Part shown: positions 9,764-17,106 of the stretch, in pieces
Layout of the letters: each line of letters begins with the position of its first letter
Numbering within the stretch: position 1 is the stretch's first letter
NCBI GenBank assembly: GCA_017445025.1
Contig: JAFSVJ010000055.1
Coordinates: forward strand, 1-36,721
Source of the DNA: Abditibacteriota bacterium
GTDB taxonomy: Bacteria > Armatimonadota > UBA5829
DNA: 36,721 nucleotides
Direction of reading: 5' to 3'
The notes under the pieces: model-generated
Told to the model about the DNA's origin: nothing
What the model saw: the letters and a program-made list of their open reading frames with translations, nothing else
The model's database searches: none
Made by a program: the position numbers and the translations under genes

Positions 9764-10101
9764 AATATACTCCTTATTTTGATATATGTTAAAAGCTTAT
9801 GTTGATAGATTCACCATCCTTAAACTTAATTTGCTTTCGCAAACTCCTTTTAAGGACCCATTCCCAAAAAATCTAAGATTTTTCGGGTTGAATTGCGGCA
9901 ATCTCGGGGTCCCCAAAAAGCCCTGCGAATAGCGAAAACTTTTAGGGGTGAAATTTAAGATTTTTGACTAGACCCCTTGGGTCACCCACCCACCCGGACC
10001 ATTCGCAAAGCGAATGGTGAGTAGTCAGGAGTAAAATTTGCAAAACTGCGAATTTTACGCATTCACTCGCTTTGCGAGATAGAAACGTAGCTTACAATTA
10101 T

Positions 10102-10110
10102 ATTATATCA
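10102..10110 (-). promoter_or_regulatory. Extended -10 promoter for the peptidase operon
   Basis: On the minus strand the sequence is TGATATAAT, a perfect extended -10 (TGnTATAAT), with a weak TTGCTA about 18 nt upstream. It points to the C1A peptidase gene at 9763, giving a leader of about 340 nt that includes the repeat modules. The same TGATATAAT stands before dnaA and before the gene at 17107. Confidence 0.55.
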
Positions 10111-10156
10111 CATTATAAGTAAAAATAGCAAAAAAAAGCGTAGCCGACTCAACTAA

Positions 10157-10173
10157 GTGGAGCGAAGCCCCAC
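10157..10173. repeat. Small hairpin beyond the STAS gene
   Basis: GTGGAGC-gaa-GCCCCAC, preceded by CTAAG, is a sister of 229-245. It lies 19 nt past the stop of the minus-strand STAS gene. There is no T run, so intrinsic termination is uncertain. Confidence 0.45.
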
Positions 10174-10191
10174 ATTCCGCTCTTGCTTATT

Positions 10192-11331
10192 TTATCTCAC
10201 AAAGCAGGTAGTGCAAACCGGATCTGTCACCATTGTCACCATTAAATCCTCATCCTCTTCCATAACAGGAATAATAACCATATCCCCACCGGACCTCTTT
10301 ATATAATCTCTCAAAAAAGGAGCCACATGTCGCACAGACACGGTTTTTAAAGTTTTATATTCAATATCACTCTTAAATCCCTCTATAAAGTTCTTGGAAG
10401 GTTGGGGGTCTTCGTTTAATTTCAACATTTTCGGATAAACAAAATCCACCACAGTGTCTTCTTTCACAAACTCTTTGGCAAAACTCTCACATGCCTTATC
10501 TTTTTTTTCATCTCCCACAAAAGTTACGATTATTTTATCATATTTTTCCTTTATATAAAAGGGATCTTTCTTGTTAAAAGGCTCCGTCACAACTATGCCT
10601 TTTAGGGCTTCTTCTCTCACAAAACACAAAAATTTTTCTAAATTATCCCTTCTTTCCATATCACTACCCGCAAAACTCATCAGTATCTCGGAGACAGGAT
10701 ATTTTTCACACAGTCGCCTAAAAAATCCCACATAGTTTCTGGATCTCACAGTTTGCCCTTGGGACTTTCTGTTGCAAAAAATAGAAAACCCCTCAGCTCT
10801 CCCTAAATCCGAATTGGCCTTATCTTCTAAACTCTTTATAGGATGATAGAGAGTATATTTCATAGGAACCAATAGAGGGTAGACAAAATTAAAAGCTTTT
10901 TCTCTCTTTACAAAAGAGTCACCGAAAACTATGGCATGAGAAGGGTTTCCCAACATAGGAAAAAGCAAATATTTATCCTTATAAACCTTGTTCATTTGCT
11001 TATCTATGGCAATAGATTTACGTGCCACTTCCAAGCTCTCCGCAATAGGCATAATACTTCTTATTCCGGGGGTTTCCATAGCTAAATTTTCTATTTCCTC
11101 GTCCACACCCACAAAAAATATTCGAACATTCCTTCTGTTCATAAAATCAAAAGCACCTGCAAAGGTTTCCAAACCTTTTTTTGTAATAAGCTCAATACCT
11201 GTGCAATCGATTATAATATTTTCTGCCCCGTTTTCCACCATCATAGACGCTGCGGCACGGGTGGCGGGCCATAGATTTTTGTCTATTTTCCCGGAAATCT
11301 TTATTATATCATTTTCAGTTTCTATTATCAT
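10192..11331 (-). CDS. STAS-domain protein with C-terminal USP-like regions
   Basis: The start is taken at the ATG at 11331 (MIIETENDIIKISGKI); a GTG at 11355 would add eight residues. Residues 1-110 look like a STAS domain: an ENIIIDCTGIELITKKGLE segment, then NRRNVRIFFVGVDEEIE. The rest has two alpha/beta regions resembling universal-stress-type folds (KYDKIIVTFVGDEKKDKACESFAKEFV near 270; GGDMVIIPVMEEDEDL near the end). The gene overlaps the 3' end of the KimA-like permease gene by 17 nt, so the two are coupled. Inference: a soluble partner or sensor for that permease, somewhat as STAS domains regulate SulP carriers. No family with this exact layout comes to mind; no catalytic residues are evident. 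Confidence 0.6.
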   Translation of the reverse strand: MIIETENDIIKISGKIDKNLWPATRAAASMMVENGAENIIIDCTGIELITKKGLETFAGAFDFMNRRNVRIFFVGVDEEIENLAMETPGIRSIMPIAESLEVARKSIAIDKQMNKVYKDKYLLFPMLGNPSHAIVFGDSFVKREKAFNFVYPLLVPMKYTLYHPIKSLEDKANSDLGRAEGFSIFCNRKSQGQTVRSRNYVGFFRRLCEKYPVSEILMSFAGSDMERRDNLEKFLCFVREEALKGIVVTEPFNKKDPFYIKEKYDKIIVTFVGDEKKDKACESFAKEFVKEDTVVDFVYPKMLKLNEDPQPSKNFIEGFKSDIEYKTLKTVSVRHVAPFLRDYIKRSGGDMVIIPVMEEDEDLMVTMVTDPVCTTCFVR

Positions 11332-13063
11332 TTTTCTCTGACCAATAGGGGACACCTGTAGTGACTATACCTTTCTTAAATCCCAAAATTACTCTTAAAA
11401 TAAAAGCATAATTTCTGTGGAAAAGGGAATAAAAAGCAGACTGAGGAATATATTCCGGAATAACCACAGTCACTATACCCTGACTCTGTTCCTTTCTCGT
11501 GTGTTTAATATAATTCATTATAGGAATTATAACATTGTTTTTCTTCTCGTCCTTCAAAACTACCAAAGGAATCTCGGGAAAATAATATTCCCAGTCTTCA
11601 AGAAGAGTTTTTTCATTATCCTCTCCCCCTGACACATAAACGGCTCGCATGTCCGGTGAAATGGCTTGAGCATATCTCACCGCCGGCACTATTCCTTTAT
11701 CTATATCCGTTATAATCACTATGGAAACATTTCTTGTTCTGAGTTTGTGCAAAGCTCCATCTCGCGCAAGAGCAAGCTCCTTATCCACTTTGTTATAATA
11801 ATTATTCACATCTATCATAAAACGAGATAGAATTGCAATTATGATAAGGACTATCCAAGCACCGGATAGGAACTTTGCAAATGAAAAAATCACCACTATT
11901 ATTAAAGACAAAACCGCTCCCACAAGAGCTGGAAATTTTCCCTTCCCTTTCCAACTAAAAAACAGAGAAAGCTGACCTATTCCTATGGCAATAAAAGCAC
12001 CTATGGCATATATTTCCAACAAAGCCTTAATCTCTCCCCTTGTTATAACAACCACCAACACAGCAAAAAACAAGGTCAAAAGTATACCGTTCAAATACAT
12101 AAAATCATCTTTACTGTTTTTGAACAGAGTGGGGAAAAACTTCTCTTTGGCAAGCTCCTCGCAAAAGGCGGGCACAAGAGCAAAACTGGTGGAGGTGCAA
12201 ACGAACATTGCGGCGGATATAAACACAAGAGCTATGAGAGAGTATAACTCCCTTCCCATTACTTTATGTATTATTTGATAAATAGTAATATCTTCATGGG
12301 TAGGATCAATTCCAAGAGATTGAGCCAAAAACAACACGGCGGAAAGGGTGACACTGACTATTATGGCTGTTATGTAAATACCTATATATCTGTCTGCCTT
12401 AATCTCCACGGAACTGTTAAGTCTCATACTGTCAAAACCTACCGCACACACAGCCATGTAGGAAAAGAGTTTAAGTATAACAAATATTTCCAAATAAACT
12501 CGACTCTCCCCTGTGAGAGTTTGGAAAGAAATTTGATTAAATATATTTCCCTGATCTAAGTGTCTTATGACAACTATCAATATGGCACCGAAAATAAGGG
12601 TGACGAAGAGAAGGAAAAAGACTTTTATAAAAGTAACATGAATCTTTATTTTTCTGAAACTTAAAAGGGCAGCAAGCAAAAGAACCATACATGCTATGAA
12701 AACGGAATAATGAAGATGATCATTATTGAGAAGACCTTCAAGGGAATAGGCAAAATAAATAGCCATAAGGGAGGCAGTGAGCAAATAGTCCACCAAAGCT
12801 CCCGCAGCAGCCACCACAGCAAAGTATTTATTCAGATTTTTAAGTGCCAAGGAAAATGCGCTGACCCCTGTGCCGTAAAGAGACAAAACCTGTCTGGTAT
12901 TATATGAGATAAGAAATATCAAAAGGCAAACTATAAGTGACATAGCAAAAGTAAGCCAAATGCTGATATTCTCACCTCGTATAAGTTTGAGGGTAATATC
13001 ACAAACAATAGGCACATAGCCCAGACAACTTATGGCAAAATACCAAGGAAATATTTTTTTCAT
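11315..13063 (-). CDS. KimA-like APC-superfamily permease (probable potassium importer)
   Basis: The 582-residue protein has about 12 hydrophobic segments between residues 5 and 425, followed by a cytoplasmic domain. The C-terminal part (VSIVIITDIDKGIVPAVRYA, AVYVSGG, ILRVILGFKKGIVTTGVPY) closely resembles, from memory, the tail of Bacillus subtilis KimA (YdaO), a c-di-AMP-regulated K+ uptake protein of the APC superfamily. An amino-acid permease of the same superfamily is the main alternative. The ATG at 13063 has only a poor ribosome binding site (CTTTAAAATATAAAA upstream). The next gene, encoding the STAS protein, starts inside its last codons. I looked for a ydaO/c-di-AMP riboswitch upstream and did not recognise one. 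Confidence 0.75.
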   Translation of the reverse strand: MKKIFPWYFAISCLGYVPIVCDITLKLIRGENISIWLTFAMSLIVCLLIFLISYNTRQVLSLYGTGVSAFSLALKNLNKYFAVVAAAGALVDYLLTASLMAIYFAYSLEGLLNNDHLHYSVFIACMVLLLAALLSFRKIKIHVTFIKVFFLLFVTLIFGAILIVVIRHLDQGNIFNQISFQTLTGESRVYLEIFVILKLFSYMAVCAVGFDSMRLNSSVEIKADRYIGIYITAIIVSVTLSAVLFLAQSLGIDPTHEDITIYQIIHKVMGRELYSLIALVFISAAMFVCTSTSFALVPAFCEELAKEKFFPTLFKNSKDDFMYLNGILLTLFFAVLVVVITRGEIKALLEIYAIGAFIAIGIGQLSLFFSWKGKGKFPALVGAVLSLIIVVIFSFAKFLSGAWIVLIIIAILSRFMIDVNNYYNKVDKELALARDGALHKLRTRNVSIVIITDIDKGIVPAVRYAQAISPDMRAVYVSGGEDNEKTLLEDWEYYFPEIPLVVLKDEKKNNVIIPIMNYIKHTRKEQSQGIVTVVIPEYIPQSAFYSLFHRNYAFILRVILGFKKGIVTTGVPYWSEKNDNRN

Positions 13064-13307
13064 TTTTATATTTTAAAGATTATCTCCCCCCCCACCAAGG
13101 ACTCCCGAAAAGTCGTAGCAAAGCGAAACTTTTTGAGATTTGGTACTACGTAAGGAGGGGTGACAGTTGCGATGACGGTGGGTGGTCAGGAGTAAAATTT
13201 GCAAGTATGCAAATTTTACGATAGAAGCCTAACAATTTAAGCCACCCGCTCGGACGAAAGGGGGGGTGACTATTCTGCATTCTGCATTCTGCATTTTGCA
13301 TTAACAA
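13064..13307. repeat. Repeat-bearing intergenic region upstream of the KimA-like gene
   Basis: The gap holds an AAAAGT...ACTTTT hairpin with loop CGTAGCAAAGCGA (about 13110-13136). After GGTCAGGAGTAA follows a GTAAAATTTGCA / TGCAAATTTTAC hairpin (about 13191-13218) and GATAGAAGC. The latter matches the module at 10021-10090. A heptamer tract (13272-13302) closes the region. No gene is visible; a promoter for the KimA-like gene must lie here or within the repeats, but I see no strong one. Confidence 0.55.
13272..13302. repeat. Tandem heptamer tract ATTCTGC
   Basis: ATTCTGC occurs three times in a row, followed by ATTTTGC and a partial ATT. It lies directly after the 3' end of the minus-strand DUF3298 gene. 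The unit (GCATTCT in another phase) resembles the AATGCAC unit (GTGCATT on the other strand) at 33498-33525. Confidence 0.75.
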
Positions 13308-14690
13308 TTATCCTTTCGGTTCTCTCTCCATCACGTTATAAACCTTTATCTCTTCCGGCAGGGTTTGTTTTGTTTTGGATATTATATACTCCGTATGGTT
13401 CTCATAATAGGTTTCACCCTCTCTTGCAATAAGGACATCAAAATAATATTCATTATCTTTCAAATCCTTAGTGTCAAAAGTAATATCCATCTCACAGGGT
13501 AAAATATTCATAGGCATAAAAAGTTTCTTTACTGTCTTAAAGTTTTTATCATTAAGTCTGAATTCATAATAACTGTCATATGGGATTATACCTTCATCAT
13601 TTGGAACCACGGTACTTTTCAGCCTTATATACCCCCACTTATCGAAAGTCTCTACGCTTGCATGTTTTACAACAAAATCATACTCCTTTAAACCCTTTTC
13701 CGTTAGGGGTATTTCTTCCATGTTTTTAAAAGCCAAAACATCGCTGTAATATACATCAGTTTCTATTAAATACTCTTTACTGTCGATCAAATCAGTAAAG
13801 TCGTAAGAAACTTTAAAAGGAAAAGTATTTTCACCCTGTTCCGGAAGGAACACTTTACTCTCCAAAACCAAAGGTGTTTTTTTGGCAGCCATGGGGTCCA
13901 ATTTCGCAAGCAAACTAACCACAATCTTGGCACCGTATGGGAAGCCTGCCACATCATCCAAAACTACCTTACCTGACACATTAACTCTGGCTTTTTTATT
14001 GTCAATATAACTTTTTATGGTAGCGTTTCTGATAAAGGGGGATAAATCCTCCCAAGGCACAGAGATTATGTATTCACCTTCCGCATAAGCACCTATACAA
14101 TATTGAGGGAATATAAAGTTTACACCAAAGGGATCCATGGAAAAGTCCACCAACATATCATCTTCAAGCTTCTCTAAAACCAAGTCCATTTCCGTGCGGA
14201 GTTTTCTTTCTTTGTTGATTAGGGGAAGCAAAAGATTCTTCACCTTCTCCAAATCGTTTCCGAACAATGTGGTAAGGGACAATCGCTTTACAGCGTCATC
14301 TTCCACTATATAATTAAATGTATAGAAACCACAGTTTGGGTGGGCACCGCCTGTATAAGTCATAACATGAACCACAGCGGAAAAGATTTTATCTGTATTG
14401 AGAGTAATGGCAGAATCCTTTAAACTCTCAAATTCAAAGGGGAAAGAAGGGCGAAATTCATCGTCAAAATAACACTCTTCCTTAAACTCCTCTACTCCGG
14501 CTTTAATCTCTTTTTCAATGGATTCATTAATGGTTTTCACCGGTTTAGAGTCACCTTTCAAAAAAGGGTAAGTGACGTTAATTATCCAATCCTTGTCCTT
14601 TATGTCTTTAATTTCCTTCATCTCGACATCAAAAGCAAACAGAGAAAGAGTAAAAAGCATAATTATTAATGTCAATACAACTTTTTTCAT
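13308..14690 (-). CDS. Exported protein, DUF3298/RsiV-type domain (paralogue)
   Basis: The start at 14690 has GGAGG six bases upstream and gives a signal peptide (MKKVVLTLIIMLFTLSLFA). Like the protein at 1151-2368, it has a central GGAHPNCGFYTFNY segment (about 115-135), then LSLTTLFG, and a PFGVNFIFPQYCIGAYAEGEY block with SVPWEDLSPF, the typical end of DUF3298. The C-terminal 200 residues are beta-rich with no assigned domain. It follows rnhB with a 16-nt gap and is the last gene of the pth-argB-rnhB run. The function is unknown; RsiV uses this fold to bind lysozyme, but no anti-sigma segment or membrane anchor is present here. Confidence 0.7.
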   Translation of the reverse strand: MKKVVLTLIIMLFTLSLFAFDVEMKEIKDIKDKDWIINVTYPFLKGDSKPVKTINESIEKEIKAGVEEFKEECYFDDEFRPSFPFEFESLKDSAITLNTDKIFSAVVHVMTYTGGAHPNCGFYTFNYIVEDDAVKRLSLTTLFGNDLEKVKNLLLPLINKERKLRTEMDLVLEKLEDDMLVDFSMDPFGVNFIFPQYCIGAYAEGEYIISVPWEDLSPFIRNATIKSYIDNKKARVNVSGKVVLDDVAGFPYGAKIVVSLLAKLDPMAAKKTPLVLESKVFLPEQGENTFPFKVSYDFTDLIDSKEYLIETDVYYSDVLAFKNMEEIPLTEKGLKEYDFVVKHASVETFDKWGYIRLKSTVVPNDEGIIPYDSYYEFRLNDKNFKTVKKLFMPMNILPCEMDITFDTKDLKDNEYYFDVLIAREGETYYENHTEYIISKTKQTLPEEIKVYNVMEREPKG

Positions 14691-14706
14691 TTTAACCTCC
14701 AAAACA

Positions 14707-15303
14707 CTAAAACAACTTTAATGTGTTAAGCATAGAAAAAATAGGCTCAAAAGTCACTCTGTGAATGGGGCAAACCCCATATTTCTTTATAGCCTCTATG
14801 TGAGCTTTTGTTCCATAACCCTTGTGACCTTTAAACCCATACAAGGGATATTTTTTGTCTTCTTCCACCATTATTCTGTCACGGGTCACCTTTGCTATAA
14901 TTGATGCGCAAGAAATGGCCGGCACCAAGGCGTCCCCTTTTACAACGGCTTCATGTTCACAAGGCAAACCCTTTACGGGAAGTCCGTCCACCAAAGCAAA
15001 ATCCGGCTTTATTGACAATGCTTCAATAGCAAGTCTCATGGCTTTGTGAGTTGCTTTGAGAATATTAATTTCATCTATCTCTTTCGGTGAAACTATACCC
15101 ACAGCCCAAGCAAGAGCCTCATTTACTATTATATCATAAAACTCTTCCCTTTTCTTCTCGGAAAGCTTTTTAGAATCTGTTATTTCCGGGTTAGAAAAAT
15201 CTTCAGGCAAGATAACTGCACCTGCCACAACAGGCCCCGCAATTGGTCCTCGCCCTGCTTCATCTATACCAACAATAATTTTATAGTTTTTTATATCTGT
15301 CAT
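14707..15303 (-). CDS. rnhB: Ribonuclease HII
   Basis: RNase HII removes ribonucleotides from DNA-RNA hybrids. The 198 residues match the family length. Catalytic acids are in place: Asp14-Glu15 (VGIDEAGRGPIAGPV), Asp106 (ALVDG) and Asp124 in the GDALVPAISCASIIAKVTRD segment. Unusually, no Shine-Dalgarno precedes the ATG (upstream is TTAAATATAATT). A second copy of its first ~20 codons lies 220 nt upstream at 15523-15582, at the expected coupled position after argB, with a palindromic element in between. This suggests that the present start region is secondary. Confidence 0.95.
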   Translation of the reverse strand: MTDIKNYKIIVGIDEAGRGPIAGPVVAGAVILPEDFSNPEITDSKKLSEKKREEFYDIIVNEALAWAVGIVSPKEIDEINILKATHKAMRLAIEALSIKPDFALVDGLPVKGLPCEHEAVVKGDALVPAISCASIIAKVTRDRIMVEEDKKYPLYGFKGHKGYGTKAHIEAIKKYGVCPIHRVTFEPIFSMLNTLKLF

Positions 15304-15314
15304 AATTATATTTA

Positions 15315-15521
15315 AAAAACAAATTCAAAATCTCCTCAATTCTGTGATTTTTGCTAACGAAAAAATATCATTCCGTTCTTCCCTGACGGTGACTTATCTA
15401 AGAACATTTTTTAATGGAGTTTCCTTAAAAAATAACCTTATATTTCCTCACCTACGGTCAGAGACTACATTCCTTTTTTCTACCAAAAACCACATTATTG
15501 GGCGATTTTAAAATTGTTTTT
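15315..15521. mobile_element. 207-bp imperfect palindrome, MITE-like, between two rnhB 5' ends
   Basis: Terminal inverted repeats of 18 bp (AAAAACAAATTCAAAATC at 15315-15332 against the complement of 15504-15521, two mismatches) continue inward as an imperfect palindrome centred near 15418. The central part pairs AAGAACATTTTTTAA (15400-15414) with 15425-15439. There is no ORF. It is flanked by direct copies of the rnhB start region. It could be a miniature inverted-repeat element or palindromic repeat unit; no second copy is seen in the window, so mobility is inferred only from structure. Confidence 0.6.
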
Positions 15522-15582
15522 CAATAGGTCCTCGCCCTGCTTCATCTATACCAACGATAATATTAGTTTTCATTTCAGTCAT
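15508..15582 (-). pseudogene. Truncated rnhB 5' fragment
   Basis: This minus-strand ORF starts at 15582 (or at a second ATG at 15573, one base after the argB stop in TGAAATG). It encodes IIVGIDEAGRGPI, as in the intact rnhB, then diverges (EKQF, stop) exactly where the palindromic element begins. A block of 29 nt is identical between the two copies; flanking codons differ. It probably marks the original, argB-coupled start of rnhB. Confidence 0.75.
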
Positions 15583-16435
15583 ATTTATAGATCATGGTTC
15601 CAATTCCCCCATCGGTGAAAAGTTCCATTATCATTGAGTGCTGAACTGTTCCGTTTATAATGTGAGTTCTCTTTACATCACCTTTCAGGGCTTTCACACA
15701 AGCTTCCACCTTAGGTATCATTCCGCCCTTCAAAACTTTGGACTTAATCAGATCTTCCGCTTCTTTCAAATCCATTCTTGTTATAAGAGAATCCTTATCA
15801 TCAAAATCTCTGTATAATCCGTCCACATCTGTCATCATTATAAGTTTTTCTGCCTTTAATGCGGCGGCAATTTCTCCCGCTATATGGTCAGCGTTAATAT
15901 TATAACTCTCTCCTTCTTCACCTATTGCCACAGAACTTATAACAGGTATATATTCTGCGTCAAGAAGGTCAAAAATTATCTGAGGATTAATGCTGTCAAC
16001 CTTTCCCACCAAACCCCATTTTTCATTCATAACCGAAGCGTTTATAAGGCTGGCATCCTTTCCGGATAAACCCACAGCTCTGCCTCCCATGGAGTTTATA
16101 AGGGAAACTATACCTGAATTGGTCTTTCCCGCCAAAACCATTTCCACTATTTCCATGGTTTTTTCATCTGTGACTCGCTTTCCGTCCACAAATTTAGGTT
16201 CCAAACCCACCTTATCCATCATGGCGTTAATGTCAGGCCCTCCCCCGTGAACCAAAACCGGTTTTAATCCGCAATAATAGAGAAGCATTATATCCTTAAT
16301 AACATTTTCCTTAATATCTTGGTTAACCATAGCGTTTCCGCCATATTTTACCACCACTATTTTCTTATTATATTTCTGAATATATGGCAAAGCCTCCACA
16401 AGCATTGCCGCCATTTCTTCGCTATATCTTTTCAT
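15575..16435 (-). CDS. argB: N-acetylglutamate kinase
   Basis: ArgB phosphorylates N-acetyl-L-glutamate in arginine biosynthesis. The 286-residue amino-acid-kinase-fold protein has VVVKYGGNAM (Lys-Gly-Gly near 30), LVHGGGPDIN (about 62), GLSGKD (about 124), and NINADHIAGEIAAALKAEK with TDVDGL near the ATP site. The N-terminal ~25 residues before the kinase core resemble the extra helix of arginine-sensitive, hexameric NAGKs, so feedback control by arginine is possible. GGAG lies 7 nt before the ATG, 14 nt after pth. No other arg genes are in the window. Its end overlaps the start of the rnhB fragment. Confidence 0.95.
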   Translation of the reverse strand: MKRYSEEMAAMLVEALPYIQKYNKKIVVVKYGGNAMVNQDIKENVIKDIMLLYYCGLKPVLVHGGGPDINAMMDKVGLEPKFVDGKRVTDEKTMEIVEMVLAGKTNSGIVSLINSMGGRAVGLSGKDASLINASVMNEKWGLVGKVDSINPQIIFDLLDAEYIPVISSVAIGEEGESYNINADHIAGEIAAALKAEKLIMMTDVDGLYRDFDDKDSLITRMDLKEAEDLIKSKVLKGGMIPKVEACVKALKGDVKRTHIINGTVQHSMIMELFTDGGIGTMIYKYD

Positions 16436-16449
16436 AATATCTCCAAATC

Positions 16450-16995
16450 TTAATTATAATCATTCATAACTTTGTCTACGGTTTCTGTTAAAAGGGCCTC
16501 CAAAGCAGAAACAGCTTTTTCAAAGGACTCTTCCATTATTTTTCTGTCACCGGGAGAAAATCGACTTAAAACATAGTTTATGGTGTCCTCATCTCTGCCT
16601 ATACCCACTCGCAATCTACAAAAATCCCCGGTTTTAATATTATCAATAATATTATTCAGCCCTCTGTGACCTCCCCCGGACCCCTTTCGCCTAATCCTTA
16701 TTTTACCTAAAGGCAAGTCCAAATCGTCGCAGACCACAATCATATCTTCCGGATTCACATTATAGTTATTCATAATCCTTGCCACAGCCTCCCCGGAGAG
16801 ATTCATAAATGTTAGGGGCTTTAAAAGAATAACCTTTTCTCCCTTAAGATTGTTCTCCGACACCATAGCCTTCCCCTTTCGGGAAAACTTAAAACCCTGC
16901 TTCTTGGCAAACTTATTTACTATATCAAAGCCCACGTTGTGGCGAGTGTGAACGTATTCCATGCCCGGGTTTCCCAAGCCTACAATCAGTTTCAT
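16450..16995 (-). CDS. pth: Peptidyl-tRNA hydrolase
   Basis: Pth frees tRNA from peptidyl-tRNA released by stalled ribosomes. The ATG at 16995 is chosen over the in-frame GTG at 17001 because it gives the canonical MKLIVGLGNPG start with a GAGG upstream. Asn9, His19 (THE HNVGFD segment) and the VVCDDLDLPLG motif carrying the catalytic Asp are present, as are GGGHRGLNNI and the LRVGIGR segment. Its 181 residues are of typical length. It is first in the operon with argB and rnhB and is transcribed from a strong promoter at 17017-17045. Confidence 0.96.
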   Translation of the reverse strand: MKLIVGLGNPGMEYVHTRHNVGFDIVNKFAKKQGFKFSRKGKAMVSENNLKGEKVILLKPLTFMNLSGEAVARIMNNYNVNPEDMIVVCDDLDLPLGKIRIRRKGSGGGHRGLNNIIDNIKTGDFCRLRVGIGRDEDTINYVLSRFSPGDRKIMEESFEKAVSALEALLTETVDKVMNDYN

Positions 16996-17016
16996 AAACA
17001 CCTCATATACAATTTT

Positions 17017-17045
17017 ATTATACTATATTTTTTTTCATATTGCAA
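17017..17045 (-). promoter_or_regulatory. Promoter of the pth-argB-rnhB operon
   Basis: On the minus strand TTGCAA (17040-17045) is separated by exactly 17 nt from TATAAT (17017-17022), about 20 nt before the pth start. It is divergent from the promoter at 17075. Confidence 0.75.
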
Positions 17046-17074
17046 CTTTATAATTTTTATTTTATATGATTTTG

Positions 17075-17083
17075 TGATATAAT
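17075..17083 (+). promoter_or_regulatory. Extended -10 promoter for the mutarotase-like gene
   Basis: TGATATAAT is a perfect extended -10; the -35 position (TTTTAT) is poor, as is common with extended -10 promoters. Transcription would start about 18 nt before the GAGAGGT ribosome binding site. Confidence 0.65.
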
Positions 17084-17106
17084 ATATATGAGTGAGAGGT
17101 AAAATT

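Larger units (their letters stand above)
9764..10191. repeat. 428-bp gene-free gap filled with hairpin repeat modules
   Basis: No ORF of note. Reading left to right: a TTCACCATCC-TTAAACTTAATTTGC module at about 9810 that resembles 36209-36252; a branched structure at about 9853-9912 (GGACCC...GGGTCC enclosing CCAAAAAATC/GATTTTTCGG); a CCCCAAAAAG / CTTTTAGGGG hairpin at about 9911-9946; GACCC-CTT-GGGTC at 9971-9983; ACCATTCGC-AAA-GCGAATGGT at about 9999-10019; a GTAAAATT...AATTTTAC hairpin at about 10031-10058 followed by a CTCGC/GCGAG hairpin (10066-10078). Because the likely promoter lies to the right, these would be transcribed as the 5' leader of the peptidase gene at 9763. Confidence 0.6.

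Noticed and set aside
11985..12559. Two ~97-residue plus-strand frames
   Set aside because: They are shadows of the membrane-spanning KimA-like gene, with no start signals.
13064..13307. c-di-AMP (ydaO) riboswitch before the KimA-like gene
   Set aside because: Expected on functional grounds, but I could not recognise its conserved core; the gap is explained by repeat modules.
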